This document shows positions 9,395 through 17,168 of a stretch of 64,000 nt of DNA, one piece after another (position 1 is the first letter of the stretch; each line of letters starts with the position of its first letter). Source of the DNA: Adlercreutzia caecimuris B7 (GTDB taxonomy: Bacteria; Actinomycetota; Coriobacteriia; Coriobacteriales; Eggerthellaceae). The position numbers and the translations under genes were made by a program. The notes beneath the pieces were generated by a model, which did no database searches, was not told where the DNA came from, and saw only the letters and a program-made list of their open reading frames with translations. The stretch is taken from contig NZ_KE159646.1 in NCBI RefSeq assembly GCF_000403355.2, forward strand, positions 1 to 64,000. Direction: 5' to 3'.

Positions 9395-11944
9395 ATGGAG
9401 AACGAGGGAAGGAAGTACTGGCTGTCGGTGGCGGCCTTCCTCGTCGTCTTCATCGCCGTCGTCGTCACGTTCTCCATGTTCATGCAGCAGACGAGCAATC
9501 GCATCGTGTCCCAGACGAGCCAGTACGTCGCCGATGCCGCCAGCCAAACGGCGAAGCTCGTCGGCACGTTCATGCAGAACACCCAGAAGGACATCGAGAC
9601 CATCGCCGCGCTCGCGTCGGAGGCTCCCGACACCGCCGCCATCGCCACCAGCGAGGAATGGCTGCGCGATGTGGGGGAGACCTCTCCCTTCGACACCATC
9701 GACTTCGTCGACGCGGCGGGCATGCAGCATTCGTCGGGCCGCGAGGCGGTGAATGTGAGCGATCGTACCTACTATCAGCGCGCCATGGCCGGCGAATCCG
9801 GCATCGAGTGCATCTTCAACACGCGGCTCACCCACGAGAACCTCATCTACTTCTACGCCCCCGTGCGCGAGGGAGCCGACGGCCCGGTTATCGGGCTTTT
9901 GCTCGCGCACTACAGCGAGGAGCGCCTCACCGAGCTTTTGCAGGGCAGTTTCTTCGGCTATGAGTCCCACGTGCTTTTGTGCCTGCCCACCGGAGAAGTG
10001 GTCGCGGCCTCCGACGGGTCGCTTGCGGGGTCGAATCTTCTCACCGACATCGTCGCATCCGCACTGGCCTCTGGCGCCGCCGGGGATTTCGAGCGCGCCT
10101 TCGCCGAGGGGAAGAGCGCCACCTTCACCTATACGGGCACCAGCGGTCTCGGTTCGGCCTGCATTACCCCCGTGGCGGGCTTGGACTGGATTATTTTGGA
10201 AACATTCCCTTCGGCGGCCACCGAGCAGATGATCAATGCGGCCAACGAGGGCGGGTGGAGCGCCCTGCTCGTCATCGTGTTCGTCTTCGTGGTGGTCATC
10301 GTGGGCATCGTAGTCTTCAACAACCGCCGCCATCGCCGCCTGACGCGCTCCATGAAAGACCGCATCGACGTGCAGACGGGCGTGGGCAAGCTCACCGAGC
10401 GGCTGGCGCTCATCGATTTCGACACCGATCGTTTCCGCTACATGAGCGGCCCTCACACTCCCAACGACCCCTACGAGCTGGAAGGCGCCTACCAGCATAT
10501 GATCGATCGTCTGGAAGGTCTGGTGGTGGGCGACGCGGCTAAGCGGGAGGTCTGCGAGCGCTTCTCGCGCGAGGCCATTGTGAACGCAATGCCGCCCGGT
10601 GTGGACAATCTCGGCTTCGAGTATCTGTTCGATCGCGGCGGCGATCGGACGTGGGAGGACATCAACCTCATCTGCGTCGAGCGCGACGACGAGGGGCGTC
10701 CGAGGCGTCTGGTGTACACCACCCAGGACGTCACCGTCATGAAAACCCGCGAGAAGCAGCTTCAGCAGGCGATGGAGGACTCCTATCATGCCGCCGTGGC
10801 CGCCAACAATGCCAAAAGCGATTTCCTCTCGCGCATGAGCCACGACATTCGCACGCCGATGAACGCCATCATCGGCATGACCGAGCTCGCGCGCATGAGC
10901 GAGGGCGATCCGGCGCGGGTCGACGACTGCCTGGCGAAGATAACCCTGTCCAGCAATCACCTGCTCAACCTCATCAACGAGGTGCTCGACCTGTCCATGA
11001 TCGAGAGCGGCCGGCTGGTGCTCTCGGCGGGCGAGGTGGACCTGCGGGCGCTGGCCTGCGAGATGGAGACGATGTTCGGTTCGCGCTGCGAGGATGCCGG
11101 CATCGCGCTTTCCGTGGAGATGGACGCGGTGGCCCACCCGTTGGTGGAGGCCGACGAGCTGCGCCTGCAGCAGGTGTTCATCAACATGCTCGGCAATGCG
11201 GTGAAGTTCACCGGACCGGGCGGCGCGGTGAAGGTGCGCATGGGGGAAAGTCCCGGTCGCGTCGAGGGCACGAGCGACTACGAGTTCGTGTTCTGCGACA
11301 CAGGCTGCGGCATGGCCCCTGAGTTTCTGGAGCACGTCTTCGAGCCCTTCGCGCGCGAGCACGACTCCCGCACGGAGCGCGTGGAAGGTACGGGGCTCGG
11401 GCTTTCCATCGTCCAGAGCATCGTGTCGCTCATGGGCGGCGTCATCGAGGTTCAGAGCGTACCCGATGCGGGCACGAAGTTCACCGTGCGCTTGAATCTG
11501 CGCCACGGGGCCGGCGAGTCGGATGATGCGCTTCCCGACGCGGAGTCGGCGGCGGACGCCCTTCAGGGCGCGCGCGTGCTGCTCGTGGAGGATAACGAGC
11601 TGAACAGCGAGATCGCCGCGGCGCTTTTGGAATCGCTCGGGCTTGCCGTGGAGTGCGCCTTCAATGGGCGGGAGGCGCTCGAGGTGCTCGACGCCGCCGA
11701 GCCGGGGCACTTCGATGTGGTGCTCATGGATATTCAGATGCCGGTCATGAACGGCCTGGAGGCCACCCGGGCCATCCGTGCGAGCGAGCGGGCCGACCTG
11801 CGCGCATTGCCGGTAGTGGTGCTGTCGGCCAACGCGTTTGCCGAGGATGTGCAGGAATCCAAACACGCCGGCGCTGACGATCATCTCTCCAAGCCCATCA
11901 GCGTGAAGGACCTTGCCGCCGCGTTGGCCGCCATCCTCGGCTAA
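9395..11944 (+). CDS. Hybrid sensor histidine kinase with extracellular Cache-type sensor and receiver domain
   Basis: This is an 849-residue membrane sensor. TM1 lies at about residues 9-30. A 250-residue extracytoplasmic domain of dCache type follows (RTYYQRAM, IGLLLAHYSEERL). TM2 lies at about residues 285-307. Then come a linker, HisKA with phospho-acceptor His483 (MSHDIRTPMN), HATPase (N box, DTGCGM, GTGLGLSIV) and a C-terminal receiver with Asp779 (LMDIQMPVMNG). ATG 9395 is preferred over GTG 9389 because GAGGGGG (9383-9389) lies 5 bases upstream of it. No separate response regulator or HPt gene is adjacent, so its output partner is elsewhere. The ligand is unknown; Cache domains commonly bind amino acids or small organic acids. 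Confidence 0.9.
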   Translation: MENEGRKYWLSVAAFLVVFIAVVVTFSMFMQQTSNRIVSQTSQYVADAASQTAKLVGTFMQNTQKDIETIAALASEAPDTAAIATSEEWLRDVGETSPFDTIDFVDAAGMQHSSGREAVNVSDRTYYQRAMAGESGIECIFNTRLTHENLIYFYAPVREGADGPVIGLLLAHYSEERLTELLQGSFFGYESHVLLCLPTGEVVAASDGSLAGSNLLTDIVASALASGAAGDFERAFAEGKSATFTYTGTSGLGSACITPVAGLDWIILETFPSAATEQMINAANEGGWSALLVIVFVFVVVIVGIVVFNNRRHRRLTRSMKDRIDVQTGVGKLTERLALIDFDTDRFRYMSGPHTPNDPYELEGAYQHMIDRLEGLVVGDAAKREVCERFSREAIVNAMPPGVDNLGFEYLFDRGGDRTWEDINLICVERDDEGRPRRLVYTTQDVTVMKTREKQLQQAMEDSYHAAVAANNAKSDFLSRMSHDIRTPMNAIIGMTELARMSEGDPARVDDCLAKITLSSNHLLNLINEVLDLSMIESGRLVLSAGEVDLRALACEMETMFGSRCEDAGIALSVEMDAVAHPLVEADELRLQQVFINMLGNAVKFTGPGGAVKVRMGESPGRVEGTSDYEFVFCDTGCGMAPEFLEHVFEPFAREHDSRTERVEGTGLGLSIVQSIVSLMGGVIEVQSVPDAGTKFTVRLNLRHGAGESDDALPDAESAADALQGARVLLVEDNELNSEIAAALLESLGLAVECAFNGREALEVLDAAEPGHFDVVLMDIQMPVMNGLEATRAIRASERADLRALPVVVLSANAFAEDVQESKHAGADDHLSKPISVKDLAAALAAILG

Positions 11945-12153
11945 CGCGCCTGCGGCCCGGCGCCTTTCGATTCGCCTTCGCGCCGTGCGCGCATGCATCC
12001 GCCTCGTCTGTGGCTCGTATCCGCGCAGTGCCCTCCGCGGCGTTCTCGCCCCTGTCGAGTCTCCCCAGTGTTAAGATAGCCTGCATGCGAAAACCCCGAG
12101 GGAGCGGCGGCGTCATTGGCCGCGCGCATCCGGAGAGGAGGGTCCGACCAGCC

Positions 12154-13731
12154 ATGGCCAAGGGAACCTTCGGCGTCACCACGCCCATCTACTACATCAA
12201 CGCCGCGCCCCATCTGGGCACCGCCTACACTACGGTGGCGGCCGACACCATCACCCGCTACCAGCGCATGAACGGCTACGACGTGTCGTTCGTCACCGGC
12301 ACTGATGAGCATGGCCAGAAGATCGCCGAGACCGCCGAGAAGAACGCCATGACCCCCCAGGCCTGGTGCGATTCTTTGGCCCCGGCCTTCACCGACGCGT
12401 GGAAGACGCTGGACATCGACTACACGAACTTCGTGCGCACCACAGAGGATCGCCAGACCCGCGCGGTGCAGAAGTTCTGGAGCGCCCTGCATGATGCCGG
12501 CTGGTTGTACAAAAGCGCCTACGAGGGCTGGTACTGCGTCCACGAGGAGACCTATTACGCCGAGAGCGACCTGGAGAAGAGCGACGAGGGCGAGTTCGTC
12601 TGCCCCGACTGCAAGCGCCCCGTGCGCTACGAGGCCTCCGGCGAGGAGAACTGGTTCTTCAAGCTGTCCGAGTTCCAGGATCGTCTGCTGGCCTTCTACG
12701 ACGAGCACCCCGACTTCATCCGTCCTATCACGCGCCGAAACGAGATCGTCTCCTTCGTGAAGGGTGGCCTGAACGACCTGTCCATCTCCCGTTCCAGCTT
12801 CGACTGGGGCATTCCCGTGCCGTGGGATGAGGGCCATGTGTTCTACGTGTGGGCCGATGCGCTCATCGCCTACCTCACCGGCATCGGCTACGGCGACGGC
12901 GAGCGCGAGGCCGAGTTCGACGGCCGCTGGCCCATCCAGTACCACTTCGTGGGCAAGGACATCACCCGCTTTCACTGCGTGATCTGGCCGGCCATGCTCA
13001 TGGCCGCCGGCATGCCCATCACCCACACGGTGTTCGGCCACGGTTTCCTGCTCACCAAGGGCGAGAAGATGTCGAAGTCCAAGGGCAACGGCCTTATGCC
13101 CGCCGATCTGGTGAAGGTCTTCGGCGTGGACGCCTACCGCTACTACTTCATGAGCGACGTGCAGTTCGGCCATGACGGCTCCATCTCCATGGAGCGCATG
13201 GTGCAGGTGTACAACGCCGATCTGGCCAACACCTGGGGCAACCTGGTTTCTCGCGTGACCAACATGACCACGAAGTACTTCGAGGGCCGCGTGCCCGAGG
13301 CGCCGGCCGCCGCGGCCGAGAACCCCCTGCGCGAGATCGCCGACACACTGTACGCGGACTATGACGCCTGCATGGCCGAGGTGGACTTCACCGGGGCGGC
13401 CGCGGCCGTGCAGAAGCTCGCGAGCCGTGTGAACCTCTACGTGGAGGAAAGTGCCCCGTGGGCCCTGGCCAAGGATCCCGCGCGTGCCGATGAGCTGGCC
13501 GGCGTGCTGTACAACTGTCTGGAGGCCATCCGCATCATCGCGCTGTACCTGGCGCCGTTCATGCCCAACACGTCCGCCGAGGTGTTCCGCCGCCTGGGTC
13601 TGGGCGACATCGCGGAGGTGACCGACATTAAGGAGGCCACGGCCTGGGGCCAGCTTCCCGCCAGCGTGGCCGTGGAGGTGGGAGACCCTCTGTTCCCGCG
13701 CCTGGACGTGGACAACCTGCCGGAGCTGTAA
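12154..13731 (+). CDS. metG: Methionyl-tRNA synthetase
   Basis: This class I synthetase charges tRNA-Met. The 525-residue form lacks the C-terminal dimerisation (EMAP-like) domain. Motifs: HIGH-like PHLGT near the start, a single zinc knuckle CPDCKRP, KMSKS at residues 305-309 and the anticodon-binding helical domain at the C-terminus. ATG 12154 (MAKGTFGVTTPIYYINAAP) matches the family N-terminus. A purine-rich GGAGAGGAGGG sits 12 bases upstream. The frame stays open upstream to 12010 but those residues look non-family. A TAAGAT box at about 12072 may be the -10. tatD follows after the small toxin-like locus. Confidence 0.93.
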   Translation: MAKGTFGVTTPIYYINAAPHLGTAYTTVAADTITRYQRMNGYDVSFVTGTDEHGQKIAETAEKNAMTPQAWCDSLAPAFTDAWKTLDIDYTNFVRTTEDRQTRAVQKFWSALHDAGWLYKSAYEGWYCVHEETYYAESDLEKSDEGEFVCPDCKRPVRYEASGEENWFFKLSEFQDRLLAFYDEHPDFIRPITRRNEIVSFVKGGLNDLSISRSSFDWGIPVPWDEGHVFYVWADALIAYLTGIGYGDGEREAEFDGRWPIQYHFVGKDITRFHCVIWPAMLMAAGMPITHTVFGHGFLLTKGEKMSKSKGNGLMPADLVKVFGVDAYRYYFMSDVQFGHDGSISMERMVQVYNADLANTWGNLVSRVTNMTTKYFEGRVPEAPAAAAENPLREIADTLYADYDACMAEVDFTGAAAAVQKLASRVNLYVEESAPWALAKDPARADELAGVLYNCLEAIRIIALYLAPFMPNTSAEVFRRLGLGDIAEVTDIKEATAWGQLPASVAVEVGDPLFPRLDVDNLPEL

Positions 13732-13753
13732 GAAAGTAATACGTTAGTTTGTA

Positions 13754-13762
13754 TGCTATAAT
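13754..13762 (+). promoter_or_regulatory. Extended -10 promoter (TGCTATAAT) of the small membrane peptide
   Basis: TG-C-TATAAT is a textbook extended -10. The start codon at 13822 lies about 60 bases downstream. The same nonamer occurs on the opposite strand at 14036-14028. Confidence 0.65.
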
Positions 13763-13821
13763 GAGCGAGCACTAGCAAAGTCCGACTGCGGGCGGCGCTT
13801 CGAGAGATTGGAGTACCGCCT

Positions 13822-13953
13822 ATGTTTGAACAGGTTCTTTTTGCCGCAGCCGCGGCCGCCACCATAGCAGGCTTCCTTTTGGAAGTCTGGCGAGAAACGA
13901 AATCAATCGTGCAGGAGGATGACGAGGGGAGAAGCAGAAAAGGCCAGCGCTAA
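13822..13953 (+). CDS. 43-residue membrane peptide, candidate type I toxin
   Basis: The ORF runs from ATG 13822 to TAA 13953, with GGAG 8 bases upstream. The peptide begins MFEQVLF, continues with an Ala-rich hydrophobic helix (residues about 5-22, through ATIAGFLLEVW) and ends in a highly charged tail (QEDDEGRSRKGQR). One helix plus a charged C-terminus is the plan of Fst/TxpA-like holin-type toxins. The gene has its own extended -10 promoter and a hairpin terminator across its stop codon. It faces a second extended -10 on the other strand, predicted to make a short convergent antisense RNA. Toxicity is inference from architecture; it could also be a small regulatory membrane peptide. It sits between metG and tatD. 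Confidence 0.6.
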   Translation: MFEQVLFAAAAAATIAGFLLEVWRETKSIVQEDDEGRSRKGQR

Positions 13954-13963
13954 CTGACCTTTT
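13938..13963. terminator. Bidirectional terminator over the small peptide's stop codon
   Basis: GGCCAG (13942-13947), loop CGCTAA, CTGACC (13954-13959) form a 6-bp stem with one G-T pair. TTTT follows on the plus strand (13960-13963) and AAAA precedes (13938-13941), so the hairpin can end transcripts from both directions. Confidence 0.6.
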
Positions 13964-14022
13964 CCGAATCGATAACACCCGCGCCGCCCGCCTAGGCTCG
14001 CAACCACCGGGCTTTACTGGTG
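13938..14022 (-). ncRNA. Predicted convergent antisense RNA (candidate antitoxin)
   Basis: An extended -10 TGCTATAAT on the minus strand (14036-14028) points toward the small peptide gene. A transcript would start near 14021 and end at the shared hairpin, about 80 nt long, overlapping the 3' end of the peptide mRNA. Its 5' half shares GCAC(C/T)AG(T/C)AAAG(C/T)CCG and GCGGGCGGCGC with the 5' leader of the peptide mRNA, so the locus looks like an imperfect inverted duplication. Boundaries are predicted, not observed. Confidence 0.45.
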
Positions 14023-14065
14023 CAACCATTATAGCAGCTTGGGAAGCGGATTGCTAGGAAACTGC

Positions 14066-15061
14066 ATGGATAACGACGAGCCGATATTCTACGACGGGAA
14101 GTTCCGCCAGAAGCGCAAGCACGGGGTATGGCGCGAGGTGGAGGCGCCGGTGATCGAGGGGCCGGTGGCCGACACCCACGCGCACTTGCAGATGCTGCGC
14201 GACCCGGCGCTGGAGCTGGCCCGCTGCGCGATGCACGGCGTGGCGTTCGTGGAGACCATCGTGGATCCCGCCGATGACGGCTTTGGCGCCTTCGAGGCGT
14301 TGCCGGGCTGGCTGATGGAGGCCTCGGCCGACCTGCGGGCCATGATGGCCGCCGAAGGGACCGCCGAAGGAACGGGCGGGAAAGAGCGCCGGGCGCTGCC
14401 CCCGCTTCCTGCCGTGCGCATTGCCGCCGGCGTGCATCCGCACAACGCCAAGGACCTCACGGACGATCTGGTCGCGGCCCTGGGTGAGCGTCTGCGGGAT
14501 CGCCGGGTGAGCGCCGTGGGCGAGATCGGGCTCGACTACCACTACGACTTGTCGCCCCGCCCGGTGCAGTGCGAGGCGTTCCGGGCCCAGATTCGCCTGG
14601 CGAAGGCGGCGGGGCTGCCCGTTGTCCTCCACATGCGCGAGGCCCACGACGACGGCTTCGCCATTCTGGCCGAAGAGGGCTTTCCCGAGGCCGGCACCTT
14701 GCTGCACTGCTTTAACTTGGACGGGGCCGAGGCGTCTCGCTGGGTGGAAGCGGGCTGCTACATCGCCTTCGGTGGCCCGCTCACGTTCAAGCGCGCCGAG
14801 GAAGTGCGCGAGGCGGCCCGGATAGTGCCGGTGGACCGCCTGCTCACCGAGACCGATGCTCCCTACATGACCCCCGAGCCCCTGCGCGGCACCTTGTGCG
14901 GTCCGGCCCACGTGGTGTGGACCGCCGCCGTGCTCTGCGAGGTGCTCGGCGCCGATACGCCCGAGGCCCGCGCGACCCTGCTCGCCCAACTGTACGCCAA
15001 TGCCGAGGCGCTGCTTGACCGCGCCCCCACCCCCTGGCAGAAGGAGCCCTCCCATGCATAG
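14066..15061 (+). CDS. tatD: TatD-family metal-dependent DNase/hydrolase
   Basis: This is a 331-residue TIM-barrel hydrolase of the TatD family, metal-dependent DNases active on 3' ends. Metal-binding and catalytic motifs are in order: DTHAHL (N-terminal HxH), GEIGLDYHYD, PVVLHMREAHDD, LLHCFNL and LTETDAPY near the C-terminus. It carries an insertion with EGTAEGTGGKERR around residues 92-106 and a short N-terminal extension (MDNDEPIFYDGKFRQKRK). ATG 14066 is preceded by AGGAA at 5 bases. The stop overlaps the next gene's start by 8 bases, so the two are translationally coupled. Confidence 0.9.
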   Translation: MDNDEPIFYDGKFRQKRKHGVWREVEAPVIEGPVADTHAHLQMLRDPALELARCAMHGVAFVETIVDPADDGFGAFEALPGWLMEASADLRAMMAAEGTAEGTGGKERRALPPLPAVRIAAGVHPHNAKDLTDDLVAALGERLRDRRVSAVGEIGLDYHYDLSPRPVQCEAFRAQIRLAKAAGLPVVLHMREAHDDGFAILAEEGFPEAGTLLHCFNLDGAEASRWVEAGCYIAFGGPLTFKRAEEVREAARIVPVDRLLTETDAPYMTPEPLRGTLCGPAHVVWTAAVLCEVLGADTPEARATLLAQLYANAEALLDRAPTPWQKEPSHA

Positions 15062-16133
15062 AGTCATCCTGCACGGATCGTGCCGTGCCGACGGCCGCAG
15101 CGCGGCCCTCGCCGACGAGCTGTTCAACGCGTGCATCGAGGAGTGCCCCGACGACGGCGTGTCCATCGTGTCGGTGTCCTCCACGGTCGTGGGGCCCTGC
15201 ATCGGTTGCGACGAGTGCCGCGCCCTCTCGGAGGAGCCTATCCACGTGTTCCAGGAGGGCGACCCGCTCTTGCCCCAGGAGACGGTCGTGGAATCCGAGG
15301 CGCTGTTTCATCATTGCGTCATCGACGACGACATGGACGAGGTGCGCAAGCACCTGGATGCGGCCGATGAGCTCATCGTGGTGTGCCCGGTGTACTTCGC
15401 CGGCGCCCCGGCCCAGATGAAGGCCCTGCTCGACCGCTTGCAACCCTACTACTTCACCGATCTGCGCACGCGGCCCAAGCGGCCGGCGGTGCTGCACGTA
15501 GTGGGAGCCGGAGGCGATCCCCATGGCTTCGAGCCGCTCATCGGCAGCCTGCGCTCGGCCCTGTCCGTGACGGGCTTCACTCTGGAGCTGGTGCTCGACT
15601 GGGTGGGCAAGATTCGCGCCGACGGCGAGATCACCGCCGAGGCCGAGGAGTACCCGCTGCCCCCGATAGGCGGCTTCGGCGCGCTCGGCTGGGAGGACGG
15701 CGGGTTTGCGGACGAAGAAGCTGATGCGGACAGCGGTGTCGGCACGGACGATGGCGCGGCCTCCTTCGATGAGGTTGCAGACGAATGGGAGCCGGAGGGC
15801 GACCCCGTTGCCTTCGTGGGCTTTGCGGAAGAGGACTTCGCCGCTTTCGGGGAGGATGGTGGCTCGGACGGCCTCGACGAGCCGGGTGGGCCCGATGGGC
15901 TCGGTGCGCCTGTCGAGTCCGGCCCCCGCAAGCGTCCCCGGCTGTCGGTTGCCGCCTCGGCCCCGAAGCCGAAGGAGGCCTCGCCCCGCAGCGGCGGCCG
16001 CACCGCCAAGGGCGGTCCGGCCGGGAAGGGCGCAGGCGCCTCCCACGGCCGCAAGGGCGCGGGCAAGGGCGGTCCGGTCTATGGCAAGAAGAACACCAAG
16101 AAGAAGGGCAACGGTCGTGGCGGGCGCCGCTAG
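15054..16133 (+). CDS. Flavodoxin-fold NAD(P)H/FMN reductase-like protein with long basic tail
   Basis: Residues 1 to about 200 form a flavodoxin-like fold of the NADPH-dependent FMN reductase superfamily (MHRVILHGSCRADGRSAALA; GPCIGCDECR; VCPVYFAGAPAQMKALLDRL). The CIGCDECR segment occurs in related iron-sulfur flavoproteins, but too few cysteines are clustered here to claim a cluster. The rest is unusual: an acidic Asp/Glu/Gly linker (about 220-290), then a strongly basic Lys/Arg/Gly tail (GKGAGASHGRKGAGKG, KKNTKKKGNGRGGRR) like a nucleic-acid-binding tail. The protein has 359 residues. Its start overlaps tatD and its tail overlaps the likely rsmA start by 17 bases. Substrate unknown. Confidence 0.7.
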   Translation: MHRVILHGSCRADGRSAALADELFNACIEECPDDGVSIVSVSSTVVGPCIGCDECRALSEEPIHVFQEGDPLLPQETVVESEALFHHCVIDDDMDEVRKHLDAADELIVVCPVYFAGAPAQMKALLDRLQPYYFTDLRTRPKRPAVLHVVGAGGDPHGFEPLIGSLRSALSVTGFTLELVLDWVGKIRADGEITAEAEEYPLPPIGGFGALGWEDGGFADEEADADSGVGTDDGAASFDEVADEWEPEGDPVAFVGFAEEDFAAFGEDGGSDGLDEPGGPDGLGAPVESGPRKRPRLSVAASAPKPKEASPRSGGRTAKGGPAGKGAGASHGRKGAGKGGPVYGKKNTKKKGNGRGGRR

Positions 16134-17085
16134 CTACGCCGACGACGGGCGCCTGTCGCCCCTGTCCACTCCCAGCGCCACCCGGGCGGTGCTCGAGGCC
16201 CATGGCATCGGCACCAAGTACACGCTCGGCCAGAACTTCCTCGTGAACGACGACGTGCTGAAGAGGATCATCGCCCTAGCCGAGGTAGGGGAGCGCGACC
16301 GCATCCTGGAGGTGGGCCCGGGCATCGGCACCCTCACCATCGCGCTTCTGAAGCACGCTGCAAGCGTGGTGGCCGTCGAGCGCGACCCCGACCTGCCCGC
16401 CGTGCTGGCCGACACCCTGTACCCCTGGCGCGAGCGGTTCGCCCTCATCGAGAAGGATGCCCTGAACTTGACCGCGGCGGACATCGGTGAGCCTCCCCCG
16501 AGCAAGTTCGTGTCCAACCTGCCCTACGCCGTGGCGGCCACGGTGGTGCTCGACTACTTCCAGCAGTTCCCCTTCCTGGAGAGCGCCACAATCATGGTGC
16601 AGAAGGAAGTGGCCGATCGCATGGCCGCCGAGCGGGGGACCAAGAACTACGGGGCCTACACGGTGAAACTCGGCCTGTACGCCGAGGTGGCGGGTCGCTT
16701 CGCGGTGGGTCCGGGCAATTTCTTCCCCCCGCCGCGCGTCGATTCCGCCGTTATCCGCCTGAACCGCCGGGTGCCCCGCATGGCCGACGGCGCTCCGGCT
16801 GCCCCCGAGGTCATAGCGGCCGCCTGCCTCATGGCCGATGCCGCCTTCGCCAATCGGCGCAAAACCCTAGCGAACTCCTGCAAGACCTACTTCGCGGGGC
16901 GCGGCACATTCGCCCTGCCCGACGGCCGCCTGCTCGAGGGCGCCCCGGTGGTCGGCTTGCTGCCGACGTTGTTCGCTGCGGCCTCCGTTGACCCGCGCCG
17001 CCGTGGCGAGACCCTCGATCAGCAGGAGTTCCTCGCCCTCGGCCAGGCGCTTCTCGCGAACGCGGCGGAGCAAGCGCGTCCGTAG
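16117..17085 (+). CDS. rsmA: 16S rRNA dimethyladenosine transferase RsmA/KsgA
   Basis: This enzyme dimethylates the two adjacent adenines in the 3'-terminal hairpin of 16S rRNA. Motifs: LGQNFLVND at the N-terminus, SAM-binding ILEVGPGIGTLT, and catalytic NLPY in KFVSNLPYAVA. The Pro-rich NFFPPPRVDSAV is typical. GTG 16117 gives 322 residues and overlaps the previous gene by 17 bases. An in-frame ATG at 16081 would add a 12-residue Arg-rich N-terminus. Neighbour order metG-tatD-rsmA resembles the Bacillus metS-yabD-rnmV-ksgA region, though rnmV is missing. Confidence 0.9.
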   Translation: MAGAASYADDGRLSPLSTPSATRAVLEAHGIGTKYTLGQNFLVNDDVLKRIIALAEVGERDRILEVGPGIGTLTIALLKHAASVVAVERDPDLPAVLADTLYPWRERFALIEKDALNLTAADIGEPPPSKFVSNLPYAVAATVVLDYFQQFPFLESATIMVQKEVADRMAAERGTKNYGAYTVKLGLYAEVAGRFAVGPGNFFPPPRVDSAVIRLNRRVPRMADGAPAAPEVIAAACLMADAAFANRRKTLANSCKTYFAGRGTFALPDGRLLEGAPVVGLLPTLFAAASVDPRRRGETLDQQEFLALGQALLANAAEQARP

Positions 17086-17168
17086 GCGTTTCGGGGAGGC
17101 GTGGCGCCTTGTGACCCGTGCGGTGTACAATACCGTGTTCTGTGTAGAGCGAGAAAGGGACGGGGACT

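Noticed and set aside
9164-11998. 944-codon minus-strand ORF opposite the sensor kinase
   Set aside because: His/Arg/Gly-rich shadow; the plus strand carries all kinase motifs.
13820-14029. 69-codon minus-strand ORF over the small peptide gene
   Set aside because: It starts at the base after the antisense -10 and has no ribosome site; the predicted antisense RNA ends before it could be translated in full.
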